This document shows positions 10,222 to 21,715 of a DNA stretch of 64,000 bases, piece after piece. The translations under genes were made by a program, and so were the position numbers. Under the pieces are notes generated by a model. It saw nothing but the letters and a program-made list of their open reading frames with translations. It was not told where the DNA came from and did no database searches. The first letter of the stretch is position 1. Each line of letters opens with the position of its first letter. Source of the DNA: Oxytricha trifallax (taxonomy: Eukaryota > Ciliophora > Spirotrichea > Sporadotrichida > Oxytrichidae); NCBI GenBank assembly GCA_000711775.1, contig ARYC01000574.1, forward strand, positions 1-64,000, given 5' to 3'.

Positions 10222-10466
10222 ATTGTAAAGTTACGATCGAATTTGAAATTTAAATAAATTCTATTGATAATTATTATAATTGTTAGCTATGTATCTTTGT
10301 TACAATCTCGACAAAATTGTACTATTTAAAAAAAATTTAAATCAGTTGAAAGTCTCCTTTGAAAAATTACAATATATTCAAGATTGTAACAAATATGAAT
10401 AGCACAAATTACAATAATTATTAATAAATCTTTATTTAAATTTCAAATCGATTGTAATGTTACAAT
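10222..10466. mobile_element. Foldback (MITE-like) element
   Basis: Imperfect inverted arms of about 100 bp (10222-10325 and 10367-10466) with matched segments such as TTTGTTACAATCT and CAAGATTGTAACAAAT, around a 40-bp centre. No coding capacity. Confidence 0.6.
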
Positions 10467-10887
10467 AGTAAAATAATATTGAGTGAAATATTTTAAATTT
10501 CGTTTGTTAAATTTTGCCTAAAATACTAAATATTAATCAGAAAACTTATGGAAAAATATTTCATTAAATTCTTATCAAGTATACAACAAATTTAATCTTT
10601 AAATATTGAAACTCAGTAAGAAGTTTTTGGATTTGAATTTACTCTTTACAATGTATCATTTATAAATAATTTTAAATTCATATAATTAAATTATTTATTA
10701 AATATATAAATATAAAATTAATATAAAGACCAGTTTGTGAGTAATATTATTGTTTAAATAATTTTAAGATAATTAATACCTAATGTCCTGCCCTTCCATT
10801 AAAAAAAATAAGTATAGTCATCTCTAAAGTTATCTGTTATCCATAATCATTGTCTTTAATTAATAAATATACATAATTTAAAAAATA

Positions 10888-11428
10888 GCCATAATTTCTA
10901 TTTTTCTTTTTTAGTATCATTGAAATTTATGTTGAGTACGAGTAGCTAATGAGCATAAGCAAAAGATTTGGATCAAAACTACTTCAAAGTCACTTTTTAT
11001 AAGTAAAATAAGAATTAATAGGAAGAAGATTTTTAATATTTCTTCAAAATTTAATTTTTATAAACATATCGAAAAGTAAAAAAACACAGTTATTGTAATT
11101 TAACATAATGTATTAAAAAAGAAATAATGTTTTATAAAATAATTTGAACTTATAATTTCTTGACTTCTTTTTATTTTTTTTTACAAAATTAAATTAATTT
11201 AACATATTATGTTAAATTACTATAACTTGATTTTTTTATAAAATATGAATATGTTAATAAAAGATTAAATTTTTAAGAAATATTGAAAATCTTCTTCCTA
11301 TTAATTCTTATTTTACTTATAAAAAGTGACTTTGAAGTAGTTTTGATCCAAATATTTTGCTTATGTTCATTAGATCTTACTCACATAAAAGATTTTATGA
11401 TACTTAAGAAAGAAAAATAGAAATTATG
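10888..11428. mobile_element. Foldback element, long near-perfect arms
   Basis: Arms of roughly 220 bp: the left arm contains GATCAAAACTACTTCAAAGT and the right arm GACTTTGAAGTAGTTTTGAT, and the match extends through AAGAATTAATAGGAAGAAGA. The centre is AT-rich and itself nearly palindromic (TTTAACATAATGT / ACATATTATGTTAAA). Confidence 0.75.
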
Positions 11429-11619
11429 GGGTGGGGATAATCCCCTAAGGCGAATTTAATAATTTGTAATATGAAAAATAATAGATAAAGCCTAGTAATA
11501 GTTGTTAAATACTAGAAAAGAGACCTAGTTTATATAGATTTAGTTTAATTTAAAACTTATTTTTGCTTATAGATGAAGATATAAATGAAGGTTAATGGAA
11601 AAATGACAAAATTGCTTGA

Positions 11620-11814
11620 AAAAATCTGTTTCCATTTTCACTCAAAAGTATTTTTATACAAATATTTAGTGAACTAGTCCGATTCTTTAGAAATGAGAAT
11701 TCAAACCTATGTAGTTTGTTCTGCTTATTTCTAATACATCTCTCGGTTAAGCCAATAATATTAAAGAAAAATCATAGATCGATACATGTAACGCAATTTG
11801 ACAAATAATAATGA
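11620..11814 (+). CDS. Unidentified short coding block
   Basis: Plus-strand frame of 64 codons between TGAs in the ciliate code: KNLFPFSLKSIFIQIFSEL, then VRFFRNENSNLCSLFCL and KPIILKKNHRSIHVTQFDK. The frame upstream (DEDINEGQWKNDKIA) also reads naturally, separated by one TGA at 11617-11619. It could be a decayed MDS; composition differs only modestly from its flanks. Confidence 0.3.
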
Positions 11815-12448
11815 AATGAATTTTTTCTGTCGAAATTTACAATAATCTTATTATTTTTAGACTTAAATTTAAATTGATATAATAAGTCATATAATTTAGT
11901 TATAATAGATTTTCACAATAAAAAAAACTGATAACTTTAAGACTTATTCAAATTTATCAAAAATAAAAGTAAACTTCGCTTAATAAAAAAAGGTTTAGAA
12001 TAAATTATATGTTATTTTACATACATAACATGGCCATAAGATCAAATGTCACAAGGATAATATTTTGAAGACTTGAGGTTTAATATTTTTAAAATAATGT
12101 ATTTTAAGAGGCAGAGATGAAATATATGGGTGGGGTAGAAGTAGAAGTGAAAACAATTAATATAGTGAGTATATTTTTTATAATTATTATTTATTTATAT
12201 TAATTAAATTGAAATTAAAAATGCACTCAGGGAAATATAAACCCTAATTTATTTTAATAATTCAAATTAGTTATAAATTTTTATACTAAATTAGCAATAT
12301 TATTAAATTTATATTAACATACAACTAATTTATACTCTATTCATTTGTCTTTTAATCATAATACAATTATTCTTGATATTAATATGATTAGCATCTCTAT
12401 GTTGAAATCTAGCAAATAACATACTTCTATTATCTTTATTTTTTAGGG

Positions 12449-12775
12449 AAATTCTAATTTTCACTATTGCTAAAATATTTTGAAATGGGAAAATTCGAAA
12501 ATAATTATTCACACATATAAATGCCAATAATTAGAAATTTTATGAATTTATTATAAAATCATTTAACATTTAAACAGAAAAATAGTTTTATGTATGATAA
12601 GTAGTACTCATTTATACTACCTGTAATCTTAACCAATAAACGGAAAGTATAAATGTGTTTAATTATTAAATATTATGAATCTGACAGATAAACAAATAAA
12701 AATTAATTGGAATTTGTGTTTAGTTGTTGTATAGTAATAACTAATTTAATTCCAACAATACTTGAATTTCATTTT
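12449..12775 (+). repeat. Left long inverted repeat
   Basis: Pairs with 14040-14327. Confidence 0.75.
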
Positions 12776-12791
12776 AGAGTAATGTATGTAA

Positions 12792-13135
12792 ATGGCTACT
12801 AAAGCTTTCTTAAAATTCAATCAATAAGAATCATTCACTCTATTCAAATGACAAGTAAAACCAATTACAATTATAAAACTGTTATGTAATGCAGCTTGGC
12901 TATAAAATCTACTTGTTTATTTGAAATAACTTTAATTAGATTTAAAGAAAGCCTTAGTTTTCATTTCACATACGCAGGTTTTTTTTATGAGTCGATCAAT
13001 GTGCATTTTATAGTCGTGAATAAAGTTCCTAATCACGGCGGCTTGTATAGATCCTATTTAACCATACAAGAATACAGCAGATTCAAATTTTACAAATATT
13101 GGGATTACCGCAGACAACGCGGCTAAGTTTAATGA
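12792..13135 (+). CDS. First coding block of the long-inverted-repeat element
   Basis: ATG at 12792 (MATKAFLKFNQQESFTLF), a frame step near 12845, then an open frame from ATG 12848 to TGA 13133-13135: MTSKTNYNYKTVMQCSL, FKESLSFHFTYAGFFYES, VPNHGGLYRSYLTIQEYSRF and KYWDYRRQRG. The second part is 95 codons and clearly coding, richer in G+C than the arms. No domain recognised. The start MATK also occurs in the germline gene at 25896. Confidence 0.5.
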
Positions 13136-13244
13136 AACCTATTCATTCCAAACATATCTAAAGCTACAAATGATTCTTGGAATTATAATTAATTCATGTT
13201 AAAAATCTATTCTAATTGTATTAATATTTTATCCAGAACTCTGA

Positions 13245-13586
13245 AAATCCCAAAGGAATTAATGCTAATTAAGTTCATTTCTATCAATTGGAGGGAGAAT
13301 TTAACAGGTCTATGACAAGTACAGCAACAATTCCAATGCATTAATAAAATTTGTTTAGTTTGAAACTAAAATGAACCATTATTCGCGATTATTTATTTAC
13401 TCGAAAATGCTTAAAATAGAGTTCAAACAAACTACTTAATCGCTGTAAAAGTATCTGATAAAATAAGGAATCGGGATTAGAAGATATAATAATAGAAGAT
13501 TGAAGATTGACTTTCAGGCATTTGGATATAGAAAGGTATTGGAAGCCTTGGTCAATGCTATCATTGAAAAAAGCATTAGGAAATGA
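13245..13586 (+). CDS. Second coding block of the long-inverted-repeat element
   Basis: Open for 113 codons after a TGA at 13242-13244: GGRIQQVYDKYSNNSNALIK, SRLFIYSKMLKIEFKQ, QKYLIKQGIGIRRYNNRRLK and FQAFGYRKVLEALVNAIIEK. It ends TGA at 13584-13586, overlapping the ATG of the next block as ATGA. Basic protein, function unknown. Confidence 0.5.
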
Positions 13587-14038
13587 ATGGGTCTGGATTG
13601 TGGAACGAGCGAAAACATGAAAGACAACTATCTATGAAATGCGTAGGGAATATTCTGATGTAATGTTTTAGAGGATTTAGTTTCGCATTTCTTTTTCAAA
13701 ACTGTAAAACAGACTCAATCGAATATAAATATGGAAAAATTCAAATGGCAATCAAGAACACAACTGTCGAGATCAAAACGAACGAGCTTTCCTTTGATAA
13801 GATGAGTCAAGGGGAAAAGGATAAGTTACGGGGAGAATCACAACGCGAGTAAAAGTTTGCCTAAAAAATGAAAAAGTTCTTTTCTCATTCGATTAAGTCC
13901 AAATGGCAAGACGTCTTCAATAGATATATATATATATATGAAATCAGAAAAGACTACTTAGAGGCAAATTCCGAGAATGAAGACAACGTAGAAGTTCACC
14001 ACTAGAACAATAAGAGATATCAAACTCATAAAGAATGA
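13583..14038 (+). CDS. Third coding block of the long-inverted-repeat element
   Basis: ATG 13583 to TGA 14036-14038, 151 codons, open only with TAA/TAG as Gln. The C-terminal 95 residues are highly charged: MAIKNTTVEIKTNELSFDKM, EKDKLRGESQREQKFAQKMK, KWQDVFNRY and EANSENEDNVEVHHQNNKRY. A (TA)n run encodes YIYIY. The ORF stops 2 bp before the right arm, so the arm boundary defines the gene end. Unknown family. Confidence 0.6.
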
Positions 14039-14039
14039 C

Positions 14040-14327
14040 TTTTAGTTGAAATTCAAATATAGTTGGAATTAAATTAGTAATTACTATACAACAATTAAAC
14101 ACATTTATACTTTCCGTTTATTGGTTAAGTCTTACAGTTAGTATAAATGAGTACTACCTATCAAACATACATTATAAACTAAAACTATTTTTCTGTTTAA
14201 ATGTTAAATAATTTTATAATAAATTCATAAAAGCTCTAATTATTGGCATTCTTATGTGTGAATAATTATTTTTATATTAAAATTTTCCCATTTCAAATTA
14301 TTTTAGCAATAGTGAGAATTAGAATAC
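14040..14327 (-). repeat. Right long inverted repeat
   Basis: Pairs with 12449-12775. Confidence 0.75.
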
Positions 14328-16036
14328 AAATTGAATCTATGATTTTTATAAATAATATAACTTTAAATTAATTCTATTAAAATAAAAGAGTTTTAATGCA
14401 AGGACTCGCCACAAGAATAGTCTCAGAATATAAATCCTTAATTTTACAAAATATTTGTTTTTAAAAATAGATATAATTTCGTTTTAAGATATATTAAAAT
14501 TAAAAATTTTAATTTTAAATATTCCCTTTTATACTTAACTTATACTCTAGTTAATATATTCAATAATTTAAATTCTAATTATGATACTAAAATAATTCTA
14601 TAGAAAATTAAAATTTATGGATAAATAATTTTTAAAATACTTTGAAATATTTATAAATATTTATAAAATAATATAAAATTAAAATCTAGTAACAAATGAA
14701 TATAGTTTGTGCTAGTTTAGATTTATTATATTTGATTTGGGAATAAATTTTATTCAATAGCATTTCTACTTTCACAAAAATCAAAAATAATATACAAGCA
14801 ACAAATTTTTAGAATACTTTATAAGTTAGTTTTAAAAGATAATAAGAAAAAATTTAGCCTTAAGTCTTTTGAATTAATAACACTGTTTATTTTCTTACAT
14901 ATGTACTTGGAATTATTTTTAAAAAATTTGAACTGAAAATATTTATATTTTTAAATACTTATTAATTGATAAAGTGCATAAATTCCATAGAATAATTTAA
15001 AATAGTGATAAAGAAGTGCGAGCAAAATAAGATTTATGAAATCTATATACTTGTCTAATAAAAATAATACTAAAGTTCAGTTGAACTTTAGTATTTAAGA
15101 AATATTCTATATCAAAGTAGCATATTGAAAAGTAGATTTTAATTTTTTGTGATCAATTAAATTCACCAATATTAAAATAGATTTTTATTAAAATATCATT
15201 TATTGCCACACATACTAGAGTTTAACTGAATATAATGCTTTATTAGATAACTATAGAAATTTCAATAAAATATTTTTACCCTACCTTCTTATATTTTCTA
15301 ATTTAATTTTCTTAGATATGTACACTTTTGTAATTAATATTTAACAAATTTTTTCCTTACTAAAAGTAATTCTTCTACTCTTTAATAATAAATTCAACAA
15401 TACTTAAAAATTAATTATTAATATATGTATTAATGGACTAGGTCTAGACTTATTTCTTAAACTAGATCTTATGGGAGTCATACTTATAAAATTAAATTCT
15501 TTTATATATTATAAAAATACATTTTTAATATTGTAAATTTATAATTCTTTAAAATCATAAGTAAACTTGAAAAAAAACTATAATTTAAATAAAAAAAAAC
15601 ATAACAAATATTTTACTATAATAATTTTTAAATTCATTTAATAGTCGAATCACGAAATTTTTATTAAAATTATTTTTTGAATTAAAATAGAAATATTTCA
15701 TATTATTGTAACAGTACTTATTTTTAGTTTAATTTAATAATAATTAATGTTTTATTCACAAATCTCTCTCTTTTAACATTTTTATAATTTTTTGCATTTT
15801 GACTAGAGAAACTTTGTAAATATAAATAATTCTAATTTATTAAAATTATTATATATCTCTTTAGAAATAATTAAATAGCAATAAATTATCAATATTCCAT
15901 TTAAAATTATAAGATTAGTATAGGCATTTAAAGGGCAGGGCCATAAAAAAATTTTTATTCAAAATATTACATAATCTAAAAATTACAAAGATATTTGAAT
16001 AATATTATAGCAAACTTAGTTTTAAATTTAATATTA
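14328..16036. other. AT-rich germline DNA
   Basis: No coding block. The only structured feature is a small hairpin at 15066-15095 with a 13-bp stem (ACTAAAGTTC / GAACTTTAGT) and a 4-nt loop. Confidence 0.4.
15066..15095. repeat. Perfect 13-bp stem hairpin
   Basis: AATACTAAAGTTC, loop AGTT, GAACTTTAGTATT. Isolated; no T-tract or gene nearby, so role unknown. Confidence 0.5.
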
Positions 16037-17060
16037 ACCCCAAAACCCATTATTGAGGTTTATAATAAATGCTTTGATTTGAAGGATATTTTTCATGGGT
16101 TGGGGTTAATAATAGGCTTTAATGTAAAATTTATAGTAATTTTTTACGTATAGTTTAATAACTCATAAGTTACTTTTGGATCATGAGGAAGAGGACCTTA
16201 TTTTATTTTACTATACCACTATTCTATCTGATCTCTTGATATAGCCAATTTTTAGTTAGGCCTGATTGTTGCTTATCTTTTTCTTGTTTTATCTATAAAT
16301 TAATTTAATTTTTGCTTGACATCCTTTTCATACCTTGTTAAGTAGTAATCATCGCAAGTCATATCGTATTCTATAATAATTGTTGCAATTGCAAAAATGC
16401 AGCATTTATGCTTCTCCTCCTTGGGATAACTTACAGATAGTTTTTATCTAATAATAGGTGCCAAAGGTAATTAGCTAATTAATACAGCACATAATTGAAA
16501 TAATAAAAGAGCTCCACAAGCTCTGTTAAGTTCTTGAGACTTAAAGCCAGAAATTTATGGAAATTAACTTATAATAATTTTTATTATTGATTTAAAAAAA
16601 GCTACTCTTCGCTAGGAAATGTATGAGGTACTCCTGGATATTTCCAAGAGAGAGAAGATTGGCAAGATAGAGATAGCGTGGGATTTATGGGCATAATGGC
16701 AATAAGAATTACACAATATCTCAATTAAAATAATATTATAAGCGCCCTATTGAGCTCTCTAACTCTACAATAATCAAACCAAGCAATGAATACGATGTTA
16801 AGTTAGGGTACAATAAAACAGCAATTTTTTTGAGAGTTAAAATTTAGAGAGTTACCACATGACTCTTAGATAACGTTTGTGTGAAATATTTAAAAACCTT
16901 ATATGATATACTTGCACATATTGCTTTTTTTTAATAAAAAAATTGTAAACATAAACTCAACAAACTAACCCAATTGCAAGCTCTTAAAATGCATGCAATT
17001 ATATTAAACTTTTATCAACAAAAATTCAATCAAAATACCTAAATGGTTTGAGGTATTTTA
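16037..17060. mobile_element. TBE derivative with two opposed kinase 3' ends
   Basis: Left terminal repeat ACCCCAAAACCC...GCTTTGATTTGAAGG at 16037; degenerate right end near 17042-17060 (GGTTTGAGGTATTTT). The left half carries the C-terminal part of the TBE kinase on the minus strand (16160-16480: CCIFAIATIIIEYDMTCDDY, homologous to AVAAIILESDMECMSYF at 4300). The right half carries the same region on the plus strand (16626-16730: GTPGYFQEREDWQD, then GFMGIMAI). In a normal TBE the kinase end occurs at only one terminus. This is therefore an end-to-end inverted composite. Both kinase pieces are broken. Confidence 0.7.
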
Positions 17061-17229
17061 TATGCATACAAAGGGCATTATTGATTTAATAAAGTGTTTG
17101 TAAGTTACAAAGCTAACAAAGAAAGTGCTATAGCCATTGCATATTTATCTCAATTTATATTCCATTATTAGTTTAATCATCAAAGTATTAATTAATAAAT
17201 TGAAAGTTAATTATATATAGAAGAAAAAA

Positions 17230-17316
17230 ACAGCATCCTCTAACAATCAGTGTGAACGGTAAACTATTCTCTCTATTAGCCACAGTTACAATCAATACAT
17301 TTTTTTGATCAGCATC
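17230..17316 (-). CDS. Short coding block, possible MDS
   Basis: Minus-strand frame DADQKNVLIVTVANRENSLP followed by FTLIVRGC, directly after a TGA at 17317-17319. The AGTTTGA around that TGA is also present at 17453-17459, the end of MDS 21, so this block could be a 3' trailing MDS. The shared TGA in both would then be the gene's stop. Otherwise unidentified. Confidence 0.35.
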
Positions 17317-17455
17317 TCAAACTATATTAGACTGGTAGGATTATTTTTAAATAAATAATCTTTTTTCCCTTTTTCACCATGTTTGCATTCTCAAAATCGC
17401 CTATCTAAAAATTAAGTAAGAAACTTCCTTTTATTTGTCGTAACATTTTTATATA

Positions 17456-17945
17456 TCAAACTTTTGCAAACATACGTATTGAGTTCAAATTTTGGGGTTT
17501 AAATAAATATTTAATTTTTTATTTTTAATTATAATATTTAATACTCTGGTCTCTCTGTCTAGACTAGTTGGCTGAAGGTACATGAGAGGTCTGCTAGACT
17601 CGCTGGGGTTGATGTACTTGAAGTACTTGTTGAACAGGCTACTGATTCTAGTTGCTCCTTGTAGTTCCTTGATATGACTACTGTTCAGAGTCAATATCAT
17701 CTGAGTTAGAAATGGTGCCGCTCTCACCTGGTTCAGAAGGATCATCGTCGAATTCTCCGGAATCTTCTTGCTTCTGTTCCTCATCTGAGTCAAGCTAACC
17801 TCTGATATTGGCAGCTCTTTGAATATTTCTTTGGTAATTAATGTTCTAATCACCGTTGTTGAGAATAACAGAGCTTTCAGGGTAGCCTGATTCATCTCCA
17901 TTATCACTCTCATTCTGTTGCCTGGATCGGAAAAGTATTATTTAT
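17456..17945 (-). CDS. MDS 21 (last coding MDS): acidic and Gln-rich C-terminal region
   Basis: Reads RQQNESDNGDESGYPESS, LDSDEEQKQEDSGEFDDD, EPGESGTISNSDDIDSEQ and QQPVQQVLQVHQPQRVQQ, ending KV and TGA at 17456-17458. A second frame (MRVIMEMNQATLKALL...) is open in the standard code for 142 codons but is a shadow: the true frame is the one with ten TAA/TAG Gln codons and an acidic low-complexity composition. Pointer to MDS 20 is ATTTAT (plus strand) at 17940-17945. Confidence 0.8.
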
Positions 17946-18868
17946 AAGTTTAATTAAAAAAGAAGATAAGTAAAACATAAATAATCAAATTAATTTTAAT
18001 AATTCCTTTAGTATCTAATATTTTTTATATTTACAAAAAATTGTCTAGAAATATAATCGTTCAATGATTTAAAAGTAATTAAAAGAAAAACAATTTCATA
18101 AATAAATTTACTTTTTCTACAAAAATCAATGAATATTATAATTTGAATTTTGAATAATTTCAAATTAAAAAATATTTAATTCTAAATTTATTCCATTTCT
18201 CGAAATACAATATTTATTCATAAATATTTTTTTACATGACCATATTTATGAAAAATGAATGAATTTTCTTAATAATATTTGAATTTCGCTTATTTAGATT
18301 AATTTCAATACTTTGATATATCAAAATTATTAAAAAAATGAATATGTAAATTTGTTTGATATATTTATTTATATTATAAATTTTATATTAAAAATAAATA
18401 ATAAGCTCAAACCTTAAAAAATTATATTTTAAAATCCCATACTTTCAAGAATTTAAATTGCAAAATTTTGATAGTATTTTAACAAAATTTGTTTATAATT
18501 ATATATTTGCATTAAAAGCTTCTAAAACTTAAAAATTAAATAAAATAATTAGAAATAAATAAAATCAAAGAATTACATGTACTTCTTAAAAAACTAAAAT
18601 CACTGCTATAAATATAATCATTCAGTTTGTTTATTTTGAAAGCCATAAATTATTAACATATTTAAATAATGAAATGACTAAAAATTTTAAATATTTATTT
18701 TAAAAAATAAACCTATTTTGATTAATCAAAGTAAATGAATTAAAAAAATTAATTACTTTAGCCTCAATACTTTATATATTTTTATAGATTAAAAATACTT
18801 CAAATTATAATCTCAAGAATAATAGTTATAAATTAGTTTCTCATTTAAATAATATAATATAGATAATA
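17946..18868. other. IES between MDS 20 and 21
   Basis: About 0.92 kb of AT-rich DNA with no coding block; bounded by the 6-bp repeat at 17940 and 18869. Confidence 0.6.
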
Positions 18869-19036
18869 ATTTATTTAAATAAATTAAATATAAGCTGTTG
18901 TATCTGCTGAGCTAGACGAGCTTGATTGAAGGAACGATGTTGATTGCCTTGATTTGTGTGACGAGATTGTCTGTTTTGATCATCTTGAAGGGTGTGATTA
19001 GATTGTACTGCATGATTGGCTTGACGGCCGTTTAAT
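18869..19036 (-). CDS. MDS 20
   Basis: Encodes NGRQANHAVQSNHTLQDDQN, RQSRHTNQGNQHRSFNQ and ARLAQQIQQLIF. Pointers (plus strand): TTTAAT at 19031-19036 shared with 19128-19133, and ATTTAT at 18869-18874 shared with 17940-17945. Both joins are in frame. Confidence 0.8.
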
Positions 19037-19127
19037 AATTAAAAATTTTATAATTATTTTAAATATAAACAATACTAATCAATCATAATTTTGTTTCGAT
19101 TTTTAATGTTCAAGATTATTTTATTTT

Positions 19128-19217
19128 TTTAATTTTATTTTATTTTGATTTGAAGCTTGGTGGTTTTAAGCCACTGCTGGTTAGTTTCCATCTTTAGAGC
19201 TTTCAGAGTTGGCATCA
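19128..19217 (-). CDS. MDS 19
   Basis: Encodes ANSESSKDGNQPAVAQNHQ then ASNQNKIKL; joins MDS 20 in frame at the 6-bp repeat TTTAAT. Upstream junction uncertain: ATCA at 19214-19217 and 19726-19729 gives an in-frame join but is only 4 bp. Confidence 0.65.
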
Positions 19218-19725
19218 CTCTCATCTACAAATCAAAAACTCAAAAAATCTTAAGAAGCTATATTAGTTTTTTTATTTTTAAAGGTAGTATTAAGAGTAAG
19301 GATTTAAATAAGATTCTGAAACTTCACTTTCAATCTAGTTATTCAATAATCATAGTTTTTTATTACAATTCTTTTTTACTTATATAAGAAATACTTTTAT
19401 TTATATAGGTATAAGTAGCTTATTTGTTATTTGTTTTTATTACAATTTTTTAAATTACGTTATTTCCATAATTCTTACTTAATCTGATCGTTTTAAGAAT
19501 TAACACTAATTCATCCTTATCAAATATTGGCATATATTAGTACAAAATTAAAGTATTTATATTAAATAGAATTTTAAATTCGATTCATTACCTTCGATTT
19601 TCTCAAATTACTTTCTCTCTTAACCTATTTTTGTCTTTAATAAATATTTGTACCTTAAATAAAATTTAAATAAAAAAAAATTACATCAAACGAGTGATTT
19701 TAAGGTATTTGATAGCCTCAATATT

Positions 19726-19775
19726 ATCATGTTAAGTTTCACAAAAGTTTTTGTGGAGATCATTTGTATTTATAA
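19726..19775 (-). CDS. MDS 18 (may extend to about 19620)
   Basis: Encodes INTNDLHKNFCETQHD. Pointer TTATAA at 19770-19775 shared with 20771-20776. The same frame stays open beyond the proposed left end (NIEAIKYLKITRLM, then AT-rich to a TGA near 19617), so the left boundary is uncertain. Confidence 0.5.
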
Positions 19776-20770
19776 TCTCACTTTAATTTTAAATAACTTA
19801 ATATGTGATTCTTATAGGATTTAAACCCTCTGAGATTAATGAAGAAAGTTCCATAAATTGAAAAAAATTTCAGAGATAGATCGTCATTTTTATCTATTAA
19901 ATTCTATGAAATAAGGGCTAAATTTTATTAGATTTAATTATAAGTGCTGGTTCTATATTGTATTAATTTTAATTGGTACCAAATTAAAGTAAATTAAATT
20001 TCCTTAGAACATAGTTTTAATTGAAAAGTTGTATTTAATTCAAAAGTTAATTCGAACTATTTATATAATGTTTCAAGATATTTTGATATCAAAGTATTAA
20101 AAAATGCAGTATATTGCAATAATCAGAAGAAGTTTTTATTAAATTTAGCTATATTAATAATATAAATAAAGCAAAAGTAAATTAATGTCCTATCGTTTTA
20201 AATTTTCCAAGTAGAATATTTTTTACATAACATAGTTTTATAGATGATAAATAATAAAAAATATATTATATATTATTCTAACAAAATTTTTTTTTTTAAT
20301 AATATCAATAAAATAAGAAAATCTTAATTCCCATAAATTACACTGTCAATAAAATCTTTCTATAAATCTTCTAAAAGGTTTTGGAGTTTTAAAGGTGATA
20401 GGTCTAGAATTTTCAATAAATATTTTGATAATCAAATTAATAAATTTAATAGATTAATAATTATCTATTAAATATAAATTGTATTAAATTTGATTATACT
20501 TATGATAATTGTTCATAGATTATGGTTTTTTTACTATATTAATTCTTTTTAACTTTAACTTTTGATTAAATTTAATATTATTTATGATATAAATATAAAA
20601 AAATTAGTTATTTCATTAATTATACTTTAATTTAAATCCATTAAAACCTAAAATAAAAAAATTGTTATTATCACATCAACAGAATTAAACTTTTACTAAA
20701 TTTAATTAATTCAAAAAGATTTTTGCAATCGCTATATGTACATTTAGATTTAATAATAACAACTTTATCA
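19776..20770. other. IES between MDS 17 and 18, with a possible TBE remnant
   Basis: About 1 kb. AATTGGTACC at 19972-19981 resembles the TBE central region, and AAGGTTTTGGAGTTTT at about 20375-20390 resembles a decayed TBE right end, so a worn short TBE derivative may fill part of it. Confidence 0.35.
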
Positions 20771-20878
20771 TTATAAATTATAGTTTTTTAATTTCTTGCA
20801 GGACCATTGTTGTTTCTCTATCTTGAAGAGCTGTTATTCCCACCTCTTTAGACATTTCTTCTTTTCTAGGATCCAGAT
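20771..20878 (-). CDS. MDS 17
   Basis: Encodes DPRKEEMSKEVGITALQDRE then TTMVLQEIKKLQF. Pointer AGAT (plus strand) at 20875-20878 shared with 21601-21604; TTATAA at 20771-20776 shared with 19770-19775. Both joins keep the frame. Confidence 0.75.
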
Positions 20879-21600
20879 ACGTTTAAGAAATCCAAATATA
20901 TTAAAGTAGTATGATAGAATTTTATCGATATAAAATTGATAAATATTGCATAAGGGTTTTAATAAAATTTATGCAGGGGATTTGGGTTTAAAATAAAATT
21001 TGATAAAATTATTATTAAATGTTTAGAGTTTGTAAATATAATAATTATTTAGACCTGCTGTTCTATTTAAGTTGCCATATAAATGTTAATGACTATAGTA
21101 ATAACAAAAAAATGTTTTTACATTATAAATTTTCAATAATTTTAAAAGCTAATAAATTATTGCTATATTTATTGTTATTGCTATTAATTCTATTATTATT
21201 GTTTCTATTGCTACTATTATGTTATTACTACTGTATTTCAAATTTTAAATTTATTAATAAAGATACCCAAGTTAACTCAAGGAAGTTATTCTGATAAAAA
21301 TTAATTTTTTTTATGCTTGATTAGTTAGTTAAAGTCTTTTAAGCATATCCTTAACCTTAATTCATTATAGCTACACTTTGAAAAAATAATCGAATTAGTA
21401 AATAACATAATCTATTTGAATCCTTATAGATTTATTTCAAAAACAAGTCTCCCCATTTTAATTAAACTAGTTTAATAAATGTGCATTTAAGTGTTAAATT
21501 TATTCCCTATTTAAATTTTGTTAAAACCGTAATAAGGTATTTATTCACTAATAGTCTATTTTACCAATCAAAAATTTTATCAAACTATTGAAATGTTTTG
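20879..21600. other. IES between MDS 16 and 17
   Basis: About 0.72 kb, AT-rich, includes a TTG/CTA-rich low-complexity stretch at 21160-21235; no gene. Confidence 0.5.
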
Positions 21601-21715
21601 AGATTTTTATTGTTGTTTTGTCTAGATCTAAGAGTATTACTGTCTCTGTGGTTTAAATGAATGTAATCATTTTCCTCTTTATCTTCCTCTTCATCTCTCA
21701 CAGGCTCTTGCTGCT
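21601..21715 (-). CDS. MDS 16
   Basis: Encodes QEPVRDEEEDKEENDYIHLN then HRDSNTLRSRQNNNKN. Pointer CTGCT (plus strand) at 21711-21715 shared with 22677-22681; joining gives ...LNRNVQQQEPVRD in frame. Confidence 0.85.

Larger units (their letters stand above)
12449..14327. mobile_element. Unidentified element with ~300-bp terminal inverted repeats and a coding core
   Basis: The arms 12449-12775 and 14040-14327 are inverted copies: left AACCAATAAACGGAAAGTAT against right ATACTTTCCGTTTATTGGTT, and left CAATAATTAG against CTAATTATTGG. The left arm has an extra ~55 bp around 12665-12720. The 1.26-kb centre holds plus-strand coding blocks in the ciliate code. The ends lack C4A4, so it is not a TBE. 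It looks like a DNA transposon or a gene-carrying foldback; I know no family that it fits. Confidence 0.7.

Noticed and set aside
17485-17913. 142-codon standard-code ORF beginning MRVIMEMNQ
   Set aside because: It is the shadow frame of MDS 21. The frame with TAA/TAG as Gln gives an acidic, Gln-rich sequence that joins neighbouring MDSs in frame.
21019-21294. 91-codon Leu-rich ORF
   Set aside because: Driven by a low-complexity CTA/TTG/TTA stretch within the MDS 16/17 IES on the opposite strand; no coding composition.
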